Positions 39,094 through 47,266 of a DNA stretch of 47,266 nucleotides are shown here, piece after piece. A program made the position numbers and the translations under genes. Position 1 is the stretch's first letter. Every line of letters starts with the position of its first letter. Below the pieces are notes generated by a model. That model searched no databases and was not told the DNA's origin. It saw nothing but the letters and a program-made list of their open reading frames with translations. The DNA is from an uncultured Bacteroidales bacterium (lineage in GTDB: Bacteria; Bacteroidota; Bacteroidia; Bacteroidales; Paludibacteraceae): the NCBI GenBank assembly GCA_902774075.1, contig CACYGT010000003.1, positions 1 through 47,266 of the forward strand, read 5' to 3'.

Positions 39094-40863
39094 ATGAAAA
39101 GGATTTTTCTCATCATAGTCAGTCTGCTTTCTGTAACCGGACTATTCGCACTCACCATTCCGCAAGGCACACTGTATTTTGACAACAGCCTCACGCGCTA
39201 CAGCGCTGTGCGGTTTGTCTTTGGCAGCGACCAGCGGGCGGAGACCTATGCACTCGCTATGACTCAAGACGGCAACAAATGGCGTGTGGAGATCCCGCAG
39301 ACCGTGACCGATATGTACCGCTTTACGTTTGTAGGCGGTGCCATACGCGAAGGACTTTATGCACAAGACTTCAACACTTTCAAAGACAGCATCAGCCATC
39401 AACTGTCCATCAACCGCACAGCCACCTCGGACGCGCAGATGAACGCAGGAGACATCTTCGTGCCCCAGTCCGGCGACAACTGGGCACAAGGCTATTGGAT
39501 GGACTTGGCTACTTGGCAGACCTCACAAGGCGGTAGCGGGACCAACAACATTTCCGGCACCCTGCCCGTCGTTTATATCAACACACAGAACAACCAAGCT
39601 GTTCTGGACAGAGAGACGCAAGTGCCTATGACGCTCTATATCGATTCCATCATCCCTGATTATCACCCGCTTGGTTCTGCACAATCACCTATTGACGGCA
39701 CCATCAAAGGGCGCGGAAACTGGACGTGGAACGGCTTTGACAAGAAACCGTACAAGATCAAGTTTGACGTCAAGCACAAAGTGCTGGGCATGCCCAATAA
39801 TAGGCACTGGTGTCTGATGGCCAATGCGGACGATTACCTCGGTTTTCTCAAGATGCCGGCAGGTTTTATGATTAGCAAAGCAATCGGCCTGCGTTGGACG
39901 CCCCGTACCCGCCCCGTTGAACTGGTGCTGAACGGTAAGTACATGGGACTGTATTTCTTGACGGAACACGTGCGTATTGCCTCCAACCGCGTACATATCC
40001 ATGAGCAGGCGGACAACGAGACACACCCTGACTCGATCACCGGCGGATGGCTCGTCGAGATAGATAACTACCCGTCCGAGAACAATATCGAGTTTGAAGA
40101 AGGGAACGGGCAATACGTCATGGTCTCGCTCAAAGAGCCCGAAATACTCTCTTCACAGCAACGCCAGTATATTGAGGATCAGATATACACCATCAACTCC
40201 ACCTTGTACGGTCATTCGGAATCTGACTTAAAGCAACTGCTCGATATTCCGGAAGCCGCCAAATACTACCTTGTGCAAGAAATCATGGAGGATTGTGAGA
40301 GTTATCACGGCAGTTGTTTCCTCTATAAGGACCGTGATAGTCTGGGAATAGCCGACCAATGGAAATTTGGCCCTGTATGGGATTTTGGCAATGCCTACGA
40401 CCGACACCAAGAGACATGGATATACGACGGCCCCACATTCGCGCAGTACTGGATAGGCCAACTGGCGTCATGGCCCGCGTTTCAACAGGCAGTACAGGAG
40501 CAGTGGTGGGTTTACTACCACACACAGAAAGATGAGGTGCGGACGAAGATTGCCAATATGGCGAGCAAGATCACGCAAGCAGCAAAGAACGATGCCGTGG
40601 TATGGCGTAACACGCGGGAATACAGAGACAATAGCAATATGAGCGGCAGACTGAGCGATTTCCTCTCGCGCTACGATTGGCGTATCCAATGGCTCTATAG
40701 CCAGTGGGGAGAAGGGATCCGGCCGCAAGCATGGGGCTTTGAAAATACGTATGAAGAGACTCCTTCGCGCGGACAAAAAATTATCCGCAACGGTCAATTG
40801 CTCATTGAACGCAACGGTGTTTTCTATGACGTATTCGGCCGCTGCATTAACTTTTCTCAGTAA
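39094..40863 (+). CDS. CotH kinase family secreted protein
   Basis: This 589-residue protein has a signal peptide (MKRIFLIIVSLLSVTGLFA) and no lipobox. Residues about 20-140 are a beta-rich region of unknown type. The CotH domain follows: IKGRGNWTWNGFDKKPYKIKF (core GRGNWTW, KKPYKIKF), LMANADDYLGFLKMPAGFMISKAIGLRW, ELVLNGKYMGLYFLTEHVRI, and GPVWDFGNAYDR as the metal-binding part. CotH proteins are atypical kinases related to Fam20. The last 30 residues (KIIRNGQLLIERNGVFYDVFG) match the tails of two other secreted proteins here, pointing to a shared export or anchoring signal. It follows the CYTH gene by 14 bp. Confidence 0.92.
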   Translation: MKRIFLIIVSLLSVTGLFALTIPQGTLYFDNSLTRYSAVRFVFGSDQRAETYALAMTQDGNKWRVEIPQTVTDMYRFTFVGGAIREGLYAQDFNTFKDSISHQLSINRTATSDAQMNAGDIFVPQSGDNWAQGYWMDLATWQTSQGGSGTNNISGTLPVVYINTQNNQAVLDRETQVPMTLYIDSIIPDYHPLGSAQSPIDGTIKGRGNWTWNGFDKKPYKIKFDVKHKVLGMPNNRHWCLMANADDYLGFLKMPAGFMISKAIGLRWTPRTRPVELVLNGKYMGLYFLTEHVRIASNRVHIHEQADNETHPDSITGGWLVEIDNYPSENNIEFEEGNGQYVMVSLKEPEILSSQQRQYIEDQIYTINSTLYGHSESDLKQLLDIPEAAKYYLVQEIMEDCESYHGSCFLYKDRDSLGIADQWKFGPVWDFGNAYDRHQETWIYDGPTFAQYWIGQLASWPAFQQAVQEQWWVYYHTQKDEVRTKIANMASKITQAAKNDAVVWRNTREYRDNSNMSGRLSDFLSRYDWRIQWLYSQWGEGIRPQAWGFENTYEETPSRGQKIIRNGQLLIERNGVFYDVFGRCINFSQ

Positions 40864-40868
40864 ACAAG

Positions 40869-40952
40869 TTACTGACAAAAGAAAAAAAGAAGGTTGTCTC
40901 GCGACAACCCAACCTTTTCATTTAACCTTAAATCTAATACCATGAAAAACAC
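40869..40952 (-). ncRNA. Candidate short transcript (small RNA or leader peptide unit)
   Basis: Downstream of a minus-strand promoter (40957-40987), a transcript of about 70 nt would run from near 40952 to the T-run of the hairpin at 40882-40909. It contains an ATG at 40943 opening a 24-codon ORF (begins MVLDLRLNEKVG) that reads through the hairpin to TAA at 40869. The next feature on this strand is the end of the convergent CotH gene, so it does not lead into a gene. It could be a small RNA or a relocated leader/attenuator. I recall similar short units in other Bacteroidales but cannot name a family. Confidence 0.42.
40882..40909 (-). terminator. Intrinsic terminator of the short transcript
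   Basis: A perfect stem GGTTGTC / GACAACC with TCGC loop (40892-40909) is followed on the minus strand by CTTC and T7. It may also stop CotH-operon transcripts from the other side. Confidence 0.7.
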
Positions 40953-40956
40953 GGTG

Positions 40957-40987
40957 CAAAAGTACTGCTTTTTGACCATATGACCAA
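40957..40987 (-). promoter_or_regulatory. Promoter of the short transcript
   Basis: -33 TTG (40985-40987) and -7 TACTTTTG (40957-40964) on the minus strand, 20 bp apart. The context AAAAAGCAGTACTTTTGC is near-identical to the panB and tRNA-Ser promoters. Confidence 0.62.
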
Positions 40988-41051
40988 ATATTTTTGCGAA
41001 AAAGTGTCAAATTTCTTAAAATTGTAAAATTTAGTTGACAAAATGACATGT

Positions 41052-41612
41052 TTAATCGCATAATGAGAACAAATCTGCACGCGGATTGACCAAAAGCACA
41101 GGGACGAGTGCATGTTGGATAGCTTTTCGTTCCGGCGGACCGAACAAAATGTCATCCAGACCGTATTCGCGGCTGGCTGTAAGGATTAGCAGGTCATATC
41201 GGAAGTCTTTTTGCCGCTCTGCCGCTTCTTTGGCCAGCGAGAAACTGTCTTTGCGCGCTTCGCACACCTCGTATGATATCTTCTCTCCGGTTTTCTCGCT
41301 CACGGCCTTGATATGGGTGACGATGCGGTTGACGTTCTGCTGCGCGTGCGAACCGTAGTCTCGAGCTTTGAGCAGAATGATATGTGCGCCGGTTTTGCGG
41401 GCAATATAAGTGCATATCTCCGCCTTGTAGGTCTCTTCCTCCAGCATGGAGACAGGTACCAACAGACGATGTAGCGGCTTGACGATCATAGTGGGAGTCA
41501 CAAAGATATACGGCCGACGTTCGTCCCTGCAGTCGTTGAGGTGACGCTGGATAACGCGCGCTTTGTTTTCGCACTCTACTAACCTAATATCGTCGTTATT
41601 GTCCCACAACAT
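41052..41612 (-). CDS. Universal stress protein (UspA)-like protein
   Basis: This 186-residue protein starts at ATG 41612 (MLWDNNDDIRLV). After about 45 residues a Usp-like alpha/beta domain begins with HRLLVPVSMLEEETYKAE, then KTGAHIILLKARDYG, RYDLLILTASREYG and a C-terminal PVLLVNP. The usual ATP-binding G-2x-G-9x-G(S/T) motif is not clear, so it may be a non-ATP-binding type. The N-terminal part could be the remnant of a first Usp repeat. It lies 25 bp after mltG, a spacer filled by heptamer repeats, and is probably the last gene of the mutS-mltG operon. Confidence 0.7.
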   Translation of the reverse strand: MLWDNNDDIRLVECENKARVIQRHLNDCRDERRPYIFVTPTMIVKPLHRLLVPVSMLEEETYKAEICTYIARKTGAHIILLKARDYGSHAQQNVNRIVTHIKAVSEKTGEKISYEVCEARKDSFSLAKEAAERQKDFRYDLLILTASREYGLDDILFGPPERKAIQHALVPVLLVNPRADLFSLCD

Positions 41613-41617
41613 AAATG

Positions 41618-41638
41618 TCAAATCTCAAATCTCAAATT
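41618..41638. repeat. Heptamer tandem repeat between mltG and the Usp-like gene
   Basis: Three units, TCAAATC, TCAAATC and TCAAATT, the same unit as at 25611-25645. The mltG stop codon (TGA, 41638-41640 minus) begins at the array edge, as with galK. Confidence 0.85.
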
Positions 41639-42681
41639 CACTCCCAATGAATCGTGTCCATCGTGTGGCGGTACTGGGCTGCAGCTGCAGCGTGACCGCT
41701 GAAGGTGGAGGAGAAGACATGGGTGTTGTTCAGTTCCGGGCTCGCGCACATATAGAGATAATTGGTCTTGGGCGCATTAAGCACGATGTCAAGCGTTGCT
41801 GGCGCCGGGCAACGGATCGGTCCGGGAGGCAGTCCCGGGTACTTATACGTGTTATACGGCGAGTCGATCGTCAAATGGCGGTTGAGGATGCGCTTGAGCT
41901 TGAAGTCTCCCAGGGCGTATTTGATGGTCGGGCAGGCCTGCAGGTGCATGCCTTTGTGCACACGGTTGAGGTAAAGCGATGCGATGAGCGGCAGTTCGCG
42001 TTTGTTCGTGCTCTCGCCTTCCACGATAGACGCTACGATAGCCACCTCGATAGGGGTCAGACCGATCGAGTCCGCTTTATGGCGGCGCTCATCGTTCCAG
42101 AAGGTGTTGTACTCCCTCAGCATTCGCTTGAAGAGCGCGTCGGGGCTAATGTTCCAATAGACCTCGTACGTGTCGGGAATAAAGAGGCAGCGACTCGTCT
42201 CTCGGTCAAAACCGTACTGCGCCATGTACTCGTTGCTGTCCAGCAGTTGGAGCAAGGTCACGCTGTCCATCAGCAGGTGGGTCGTCACTTTGCCGGCCAG
42301 GTCCTCGCGGGTACGCACGAAGTTATTCCACGTGATACGTACCGGCGTCTGACGGCCGTATTTGAATTTCTCAATCAACTCGCGGTCACCTATCTGCGGC
42401 GGGATCTCATAGTGCCCCGGTTCGGGATAGAGGAAGAGCAGGATGCGCATGTGCCATTTGAGGTCGGCCATCGCGCTGATCTCGTAGTCCTCACTGATCA
42501 TTGAGAGCAACGAATCGATCGTTGTGCCCTCGTAGATGTTATAGGTATGACGCTGGCCGTCACGCGCCTCGAAGTTACTCACTTCCCAGCGGTAGTACTG
42601 CTCCAGACAGAAGATAAGGATGAGACACAGCACCCATCCCGAGATACCTAATGTCCAACGGATAACTCTTGCTTTATTCAT
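41638..42681 (-). CDS. mltG: Endolytic murein transglycosylase MltG (YceG-like)
   Basis: This 347-residue protein has an N-terminal membrane helix (GWVLCLILIFCLEQYYRW), a LysM-like segment (YEGTTIDSLLSMISEDYEI) and the YceG catalytic domain. Diagnostic motifs are VAIVASIVEGESTNKRELPLIASLYLNR (core SIVEGES with the catalytic Glu), ACPTIKYALGD, SPYNTYKYPGLPPGPI and TNYLYMC. MltG cleaves nascent glycan strands at the inner membrane and sets their length. It follows mutS by 33 bp. Its stop codon lies at the edge of a heptamer repeat. Confidence 0.95.
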   Translation of the reverse strand: MNKARVIRWTLGISGWVLCLILIFCLEQYYRWEVSNFEARDGQRHTYNIYEGTTIDSLLSMISEDYEISAMADLKWHMRILLFLYPEPGHYEIPPQIGDRELIEKFKYGRQTPVRITWNNFVRTREDLAGKVTTHLLMDSVTLLQLLDSNEYMAQYGFDRETSRCLFIPDTYEVYWNISPDALFKRMLREYNTFWNDERRHKADSIGLTPIEVAIVASIVEGESTNKRELPLIASLYLNRVHKGMHLQACPTIKYALGDFKLKRILNRHLTIDSPYNTYKYPGLPPGPIRCPAPATLDIVLNAPKTNYLYMCASPELNNTHVFSSTFSGHAAAAAQYRHTMDTIHWE

Positions 42682-42714
42682 AATGTTATTGCTTTGCTGT
42701 TCGGCAGCGGTGCC

Positions 42715-45330
42715 TCACCGCCCTCCTACTAATTTCTTTATCTCCGATAACTTATTCAGCGCCTCGAGGGGCGTTAAGTTATTGATGTCCAGTGTCTTCA
42801 CTTCGTCTCGAATCTGCTCGAGCACAGGGTCGTCGAGTTGGAAGAAACTCAGTTGCATGCCTTCTCTGGTCTCTCCGATATGCTCGGTCGGCTTGGCTAT
42901 CTCGCCGTTCTTGGCGGCCTGCTCGAGGTCGGCGAGGATATGTGTCGCGCGCTCGACGATAGAAGTAGGCAGTCCTGCCAGTTTGGCCACATGGATACCG
43001 AAACTATGCTCCGAACCGCCACGAACGAGCTTGCGCAGGAAGATCACCTTGCCGTTCAGTTCCTTGACGGAAACGTTGTAGTTACGGATTCGCTCGAAGG
43101 TCTTCTCCATCTCATTGAGCTCGTGATAGTGGGTCGCAAAGAGCGTCTTGGCATGGCCTCTGTTCTCATGGATATACTCCACGATCGCCCAAGCGATGGA
43201 TATACCGTCGTAGGTACTGGTTCCTCGTCCCAGTTCATCGAACAGCACCAGACTGCGTTCGCTGAGGTTATTCAATATCGAAGCCGCTTCGTTCATCTCC
43301 ACCATGAATGTGGATTCGCCCAGCGAGATGTTATCCGACGCGCCGACGCGGGTGAAGATCTTATCCACAATACCGATGGACGCGCTCTCTGCGGGTACGA
43401 ATGCACCTATCTGGGCCAGGAGCACGATGAGGGCTGTCTGGCGCAGCAGGGCGGACTTACCCGCCATGTTCGGACCTGTGATGATGATGATCTGCTGGCT
43501 GTTGTTATCCAGCAGCACGTCGTTGGCGATATACTGTTCGCCCGGCGGCATCTGTTGCTCGATGACCGGGTGACGTCCTTGACGGATGTCGATGACAAGG
43601 CTGTCGTTGACGTCCGGACATACATAACGGTTATCTGCCGCCACAGAGGCGAAAGAGAGTAGGCAGTCCAGTTGGGCGAGCACGTTCGCATCCAGTTGCA
43701 TCTGTGGCACCCATTCGCTCAGCGCCAGCATCAGTTCCTGATAGAGCCGGTTCTCAATAATCTGTATCTTCTCTTCCGCGGTCGTGATCTTCTCTTCGTA
43801 CGCCTTGAGTTCTTCGGTGATATAGCGCTCTGCTGAGACGAGTGTCTGCTTGCGAATCCACTCCGCCGGCACTTGCTCTTTGTAGGTGTTACGTACCTCG
43901 AGGTAGTAACCGAAGACGTTGTTATATCCGATTTTTAGACTGCTGATGCCCGTACGCTCTATCTCGCGCTGCTGGATCTGCAGGAGGTAGTTCTTGCCGT
44001 CCGTCTGGATAGCTCTGAGTTCGTCCAGTTCGCTGTCTACACCACGCGCGATGATGTTCGGTCGGCCTTGTGCGATAGGCGGGTCGGGTACTATCTCGTG
44101 CTCAATACGCATACGCATCTCGTCGCAGGGGTCGAGTTGTTCGCCCATGAGGCTGAGGTACGAGTTGTCGCGTGCGGCTTCGCAGATGTCTTTGACCGGC
44201 CGGATAGCTCGCAGTGCCCGTCCCAGTTGTACCATCTCGCGCGGACCGATACGGCCGGTAGAGATCTTGCTCACGATACGCTCGAGGTCGCCCATCTGTT
44301 GCAGCGCCTCGCGCAGTATCTCGCGGTCATCGGGGTGACGGAACAGGTGCTCCACCACCGTTTGCCGGTTGCGGATAGGCCGCACATCCTTAAGCGGGAA
44401 AGCGAGCCAGCGATGCAGCATACGTCCGCCCATCGGCGTGATCGTGCGGTCGATGACATCAAAGAGTGTCTTGCTCTCTGCCGTCTGCCCACCCGTCAGT
44501 TCGAGGTTACGAATCGTAAAGCGGTCGAGCCATACATATTTGTCTTCTTCGATACGACTCAGGTGCTGGATATGGCCTGTTTGCAGGTGTTGCGTCATGT
44601 CGAGGTACATCAATATACCGCCTGCTGCCGTCACACCTGCCGGCATCTTATCAAGGCCAAAACCTTTCAGCGAACTCACACCCCATAACTTCTGCAGTCT
44701 GTCGCGGGCCGTAGACTCTACGAGCATCCAGTCTTCCAACTCGAAGGTAAAGAACTTATTACCGAACAGGTTCTCCATCTCGGCCTTGCGTCCGCGCATG
44801 TACAGCACTTCCTTCGGCGCGAAATTAGTGAGCAGTTTGTCGATATAGCTGCTGTCGCCTTGCCCGGCAAGGAACTCACCGGTAGAGATATCAAGAAAAG
44901 CGACACCGATCTGGTGCTTGTCAAAATGCAGGCAAGCGACCCAGTTGTTCTCTTTCTGCGTGAGGGTGGTATCCGAATAACTGACACCCGGAGTGACGAG
45001 TTCAGTCACGCCGCGCTTCACCAGTTTCTTCGTCAGTTTGGGATCTTCCAACTGGTCGCAGATAGCCACACGCAGACCTGCCCGCACCAGTTTCGGCAAG
45101 TACGTATCCAGCGCATGGAAGGGGAAGCCTGCCATCTCCAGAGGTTGTGCTGCCGAATTACCACCGTTACTGCGGTGGGTGAGGGTGATGTTGAGTATCT
45201 TCGCCGCCTTGACCGCGTCTTCCGCATAGGTCTCATAGAAATCTCCGCAACGGAACAGCAACATCGCATCGGGGTACTGTTGCTTGATCTCGCGGAACTG
45301 CTTCATCATCGGTGTCAATTCTTCTGCCAT
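42715..45330 (-). CDS. mutS: DNA mismatch repair protein MutS
   Basis: This 871-residue MutS recognises base mismatches and small loops. The N-terminal mismatch-binding domain ([30 protein letters not shown], core GDFYE with the stacking Phe) is present. The core and clamp domains follow, then the ATPase with Walker [27 protein letters not shown] and ATHYHEL. The length and GDFYE mark it as MutS1 rather than MutS2. It starts 1 bp before the end of the TonB receptor gene's stop, so it is probably cotranscribed with it. Confidence 0.97.
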   Translation of the reverse strand: MAEELTPMMKQFREIKQQYPDAMLLFRCGDFYETYAEDAVKAAKILNITLTHRSNGGNSAAQPLEMAGFPFHALDTYLPKLVRAGLRVAICDQLEDPKLTKKLVKRGVTELVTPGVSYSDTTLTQKENNWVACLHFDKHQIGVAFLDISTGEFLAGQGDSSYIDKLLTNFAPKEVLYMRGRKAEMENLFGNKFFTFELEDWMLVESTARDRLQKLWGVSSLKGFGLDKMPAGVTAAGGILMYLDMTQHLQTGHIQHLSRIEEDKYVWLDRFTIRNLELTGGQTAESKTLFDVIDRTITPMGGRMLHRWLAFPLKDVRPIRNRQTVVEHLFRHPDDREILREALQQMGDLERIVSKISTGRIGPREMVQLGRALRAIRPVKDICEAARDNSYLSLMGEQLDPCDEMRMRIEHEIVPDPPIAQGRPNIIARGVDSELDELRAIQTDGKNYLLQIQQREIERTGISSLKIGYNNVFGYYLEVRNTYKEQVPAEWIRKQTLVSAERYITEELKAYEEKITTAEEKIQIIENRLYQELMLALSEWVPQMQLDANVLAQLDCLLSFASVAADNRYVCPDVNDSLVIDIRQGRHPVIEQQMPPGEQYIANDVLLDNNSQQIIIITGPNMAGKSALLRQTALIVLLAQIGAFVPAESASIGIVDKIFTRVGASDNISLGESTFMVEMNEAASILNNLSERSLVLFDELGRGTSTYDGISIAWAIVEYIHENRGHAKTLFATHYHELNEMEKTFERIRNYNVSVKELNGKVIFLRKLVRGGSEHSFGIHVAKLAGLPTSIVERATHILADLEQAAKNGEIAKPTEHIGETREGMQLSFFQLDDPVLEQIRDEVKTLDINNLTPLEALNKLSEIKKLVGGR

Positions 45331-45331
45331 A

Positions 45332-47266
45332 TTATCGTAAATCTACTGTTACTTTCAAATTAAATCGTCTGCCTGTCAGGTAGTTCGGGCTCGCCCACTG
45401 TTGACCGAAAGCGTCCGCTACCCAGAAATAGGAGTTGACGTTGCGCCATCCTACGAGGTTAAAGACCTCAAACTGTATCGCCCACTGCTTGACATGCTTG
45501 GCGCTCGGCTTGCGCATGAACTTAGCTGTCTTGTCATTAAAGACATAGGTCGCACCCAGGTCTATACGTTTGTAGGCCGGCATACGTCCCCAACTCTGGT
45601 TATTACGCGGCGCGTAGTACGGCTGTCCTTCCGCAAACTGCATCTTGATGTGGAACTTCAACTGCGGCAGTTGCGGGATATAGTCCTGAAAGAGCATGGA
45701 GAAGTTCCAACGCTGCTCTGTAGGGCTGGGGAACCATGCGGCCGAATCCACAAAATGTTGACGGGCTACCATCGTGCTGAACGATATCCAGCTGTCCGCG
45801 CCGGGTACTAACTCTCCGTATAACTTCAGGTCCAGACCACCGGCGTAGCCCTGCGAGTCGTTCTTACCCGAGTAGCGCACGCGCACGTTATCCACCGTAT
45901 AACTCTCCATGCGGTCGATATACTTGTAATAGCCCTCGGCGGTGAACTTGAACGGTCGTCCCCATGCGCGGAAATAGTAGTCGCCGCCCAGCACGACATG
46001 CACCGAGCGTTGGGCTTTGAGATCTCTGTTGAGTGTGATACGCGTCACACCCAGCGCGTCGGTAACGGTGTCGCGCAACTCCTTGTAGAACGGCGCCTGG
46101 TAGTAGAGACCCGTTGCCAGACGGAAACACAAGTCGCGTTTCCAACCCGGTATCCATTCCAGCGACGCACGCGGGGAAGGAAGCACTTCGTTGTTCCAAC
46201 TCCACCATTGCAGACGTCCGCCTACGGTCAGAATCCACTGGCCGGACTGCGTGTTCCATCTATGTTCGTTCTGGATGTACGCCTGCACGCGTGCCGACCG
46301 CATGTCGGCCTCACCGCGCATGGTATAATAAAGTTCCATCGAGCGGCCGTCATTAGGCAACGAATAACCGGCCGAGTCACGCCATTCCCATTCGCTGATA
46401 CGGTCGCGAATCAGTTCCGCTTGTCCGCTTACACCCCAGAGTAGGGTGTTGCCGCCGCGCTTCCACGAACCATTATGCGCCAGTGTGATCACGCCCGCCT
46501 CAAGCGTGTTACGTGCATGTTGATGGAAGATACCCGTGCCGAGCACCTCGCTCTGATCCGACGGGTCTATCTGTTCGCTCTGCGCATTACCGGTTTGACT
46601 TTGTTCATCGCCCGCAGCCAGCACGTACTCGCCTGTGATATCGAAGTTCTCCCGCTCGTTGGTGTAGAAACCGCTTAAGTCAAAGCCTATCTCCACCTCT
46701 TTGCTCACCTTTCCCTTGGTACTCAAGGCCGCAAAAGACGTCAGAAAACGGTCTTTCTCCTGGCCGTCATAGTAGATACTCAGTTTCTTCGCGTTTTGTC
46801 CGCCGAAAGATTCACTCAAACTGTCTGGCGTGAAACGGTAGTCATTCTGGCTGATGTTTCCGAGGAAAGACATCTCCCATTTAGGGGCTACCTTCCAGGT
46901 AATAAAAGTCTGGTAGTCAATGAAGGTCGGGTCGTAGTTACCGGAGGTCGCCAGGCCGCCGAGCATGTATTTGTTGGTCTTGTAACGAAGACCATGCATC
47001 TGGCTGTACGTACTGTCGCCGTGACCGACATAGACCTGAGCGCCCAGCAGACTCGCACTCAGGCTAGCCTCGAAAGCTTGCGGACGTTTATAACTGATAT
47101 CCAGCACCGACGCCATCTTATCACCGTACTGCGCCCCATATCCGCCTGCTGAGAAACGAACGTTCTCTACCATCTCGGGGTTAACAAAACTCAGTCCTTC
47201 CTGTTGACCGCTTCGTATCAACAAGGGTCGATGCACCTCGATGCCGTTCACATAAACGGAGTTCTC
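45332..47266 (-). CDS. TonB-dependent receptor, N-terminus outside window
   Basis: The reading frame is open to the window edge (about 644 codons visible), so the start, signal peptide and first plug part lie beyond it. The visible plug segment has [40 protein letters not shown] and a barrel ending [12 protein letters not shown]. This matches the conserved Bacteroidetes TonB receptors that carry a carboxypeptidase-like N-terminus but have no SusD partner. The substrate is unknown. mutS follows directly. Confidence 0.88.
   Translation of the reverse strand, partial: ENSVYVNGIEVHRPLLIRSGQQEGLSFVNPEMVENVRFSAGGYGAQYGDKMASVLDISYKRPQAFEASLSASLLGAQVYVGHGDSTYSQMHGLRYKTNKYMLGGLATSGNYDPTFIDYQTFITWKVAPKWEMSFLGNISQNDYRFTPDSLSESFGGQNAKKLSIYYDGQEKDRFLTSFAALSTKGKVSKEVEIGFDLSGFYTNERENFDITGEYVLAAGDEQSQTGNAQSEQIDPSDQSEVLGTGIFHQHARNTLEAGVITLAHNGSWKRGGNTLLWGVSGQAELIRDRISEWEWRDSAGYSLPNDGRSMELYYTMRGEADMRSARVQAYIQNEHRWNTQSGQWILTVGGRLQWWSWNNEVLPSPRASLEWIPGWKRDLCFRLATGLYYQAPFYKELRDTVTDALGVTRITLNRDLKAQRSVHVVLGGDYYFRAWGRPFKFTAEGYYKYIDRMESYTVDNVRVRYSGKNDSQGYAGGLDLKLYGELVPGADSWISFSTMVARQHFVDSAAWFPSPTEQRWNFSMLFQDYIPQLPQLKFHIKMQFAEGQPYYAPRNNQSWGRMPAYKRIDLGATYVFNDKTAKFMRKPSAKHVKQWAIQFEVFNLVGWRNVNSYFWVADAFGQQWASPNYLTGRRFNLKVTVDLR

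Noticed and set aside
40972-40996. Possible plus-strand promoter facing the mltG/Usp genes
   Set aside because: TTG and TATTTTTG are only 14 bp apart, too close, and the genes to the right are on the minus strand.
41052-41621. Longer Usp-like reading from TTG at 41621
   Set aside because: The extra codons would come from the heptamer repeat; an ATG three codons later is a better start.

Overview
The window is a chromosomal stretch of a Bacteroidota bacterium, most likely order Bacteroidales (probably an uncultured gut or sediment lineage). The evidence is a SusC/SusD pair with surface lipoproteins, further TonB-dependent receptors with carboxypeptidase-regulatory-like N-termini, promoters of the Bacteroidetes TTG / TAnnTTTG type, a tRNA gene without encoded CCA, and a 727-residue RecQ and an HU-LysM protein of Bacteroidales type. 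There are no rRNA genes, no complete insertion sequence, no phage and no CRISPR array.

Layout. (1) 1-13286, minus strand: one tightly packed, largely overlapping operon read from recQ through rimO, a small HU protein, a membrane-anchored HU-LysM fusion, uvrA, a FlaA1/CapD-type nucleotide-sugar dehydratase, a WecA-type sugar-phosphate transferase and an ABC-F ATPase, to a polysaccharide-deacetylase-like protein cut by the window edge. It joins DNA repair and nucleoid genes to surface-glycan initiation genes. (2) 13412-23050, plus strand: an alpha-glucan (starch/maltodextrin) utilization locus with an MFS sugar transporter, SusC, SusD, a SusE/F-like surface glycan-binding lipoprotein and a type I pullulanase lipoprotein. 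The pullulanase is bracketed by two hairpins with the same stem. (3) 23142-26849, minus: galactokinase followed by a GH2 beta-galactosidase lipoprotein. (4) 26898-29778: an unknown membrane protein (+), panB (-), a FecCD-type permease (+) and a 40-residue ORF (+). Two divergent promoter pairs here share one symmetric -33 element. (5) 29746-37951, minus: a TonB-dependent receptor followed by two large modular secreted proteins. (6) 38082-40987: tRNA-Ser(GCU), a CYTH protein and a CotH-kinase-like secreted protein, then a candidate promoter / short transcript / terminator unit. (7) 41052-47266, minus: a TonB-dependent receptor (start outside the window), mutS, mltG and a universal-stress-like protein.

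How the genes work together. The Sus-like locus would bind, cut and import alpha-glucans. SusC/D and the SusE/F-like protein capture oligosaccharide at the outer membrane, the pullulanase debranches it and the MFS protein takes products across the inner membrane. The GH2 enzyme plus GalK form a minimal beta-galactoside to galactose-1-phosphate route. The WecA/CapD/deacetylase genes belong to lipid-linked surface polysaccharide synthesis.

The most unusual signals are: (a) a dispersed set of short tandem repeats, mostly of 7-bp period but with different unit sequences, lying at or near the 3' ends of genes, sometimes supplying the stop codon and sometimes inserted in frame; (b) a DNA-binding HU domain tethered by one membrane segment to a periplasmic LysM domain; (c) mirror-symmetric divergent promoters sharing one -33 box; (d) a stand-alone promoter-leader-terminator unit at 40869-40987; (e) a shared C-terminal tail on three secreted proteins. 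All calls come from reading the sequence; no database search was run.
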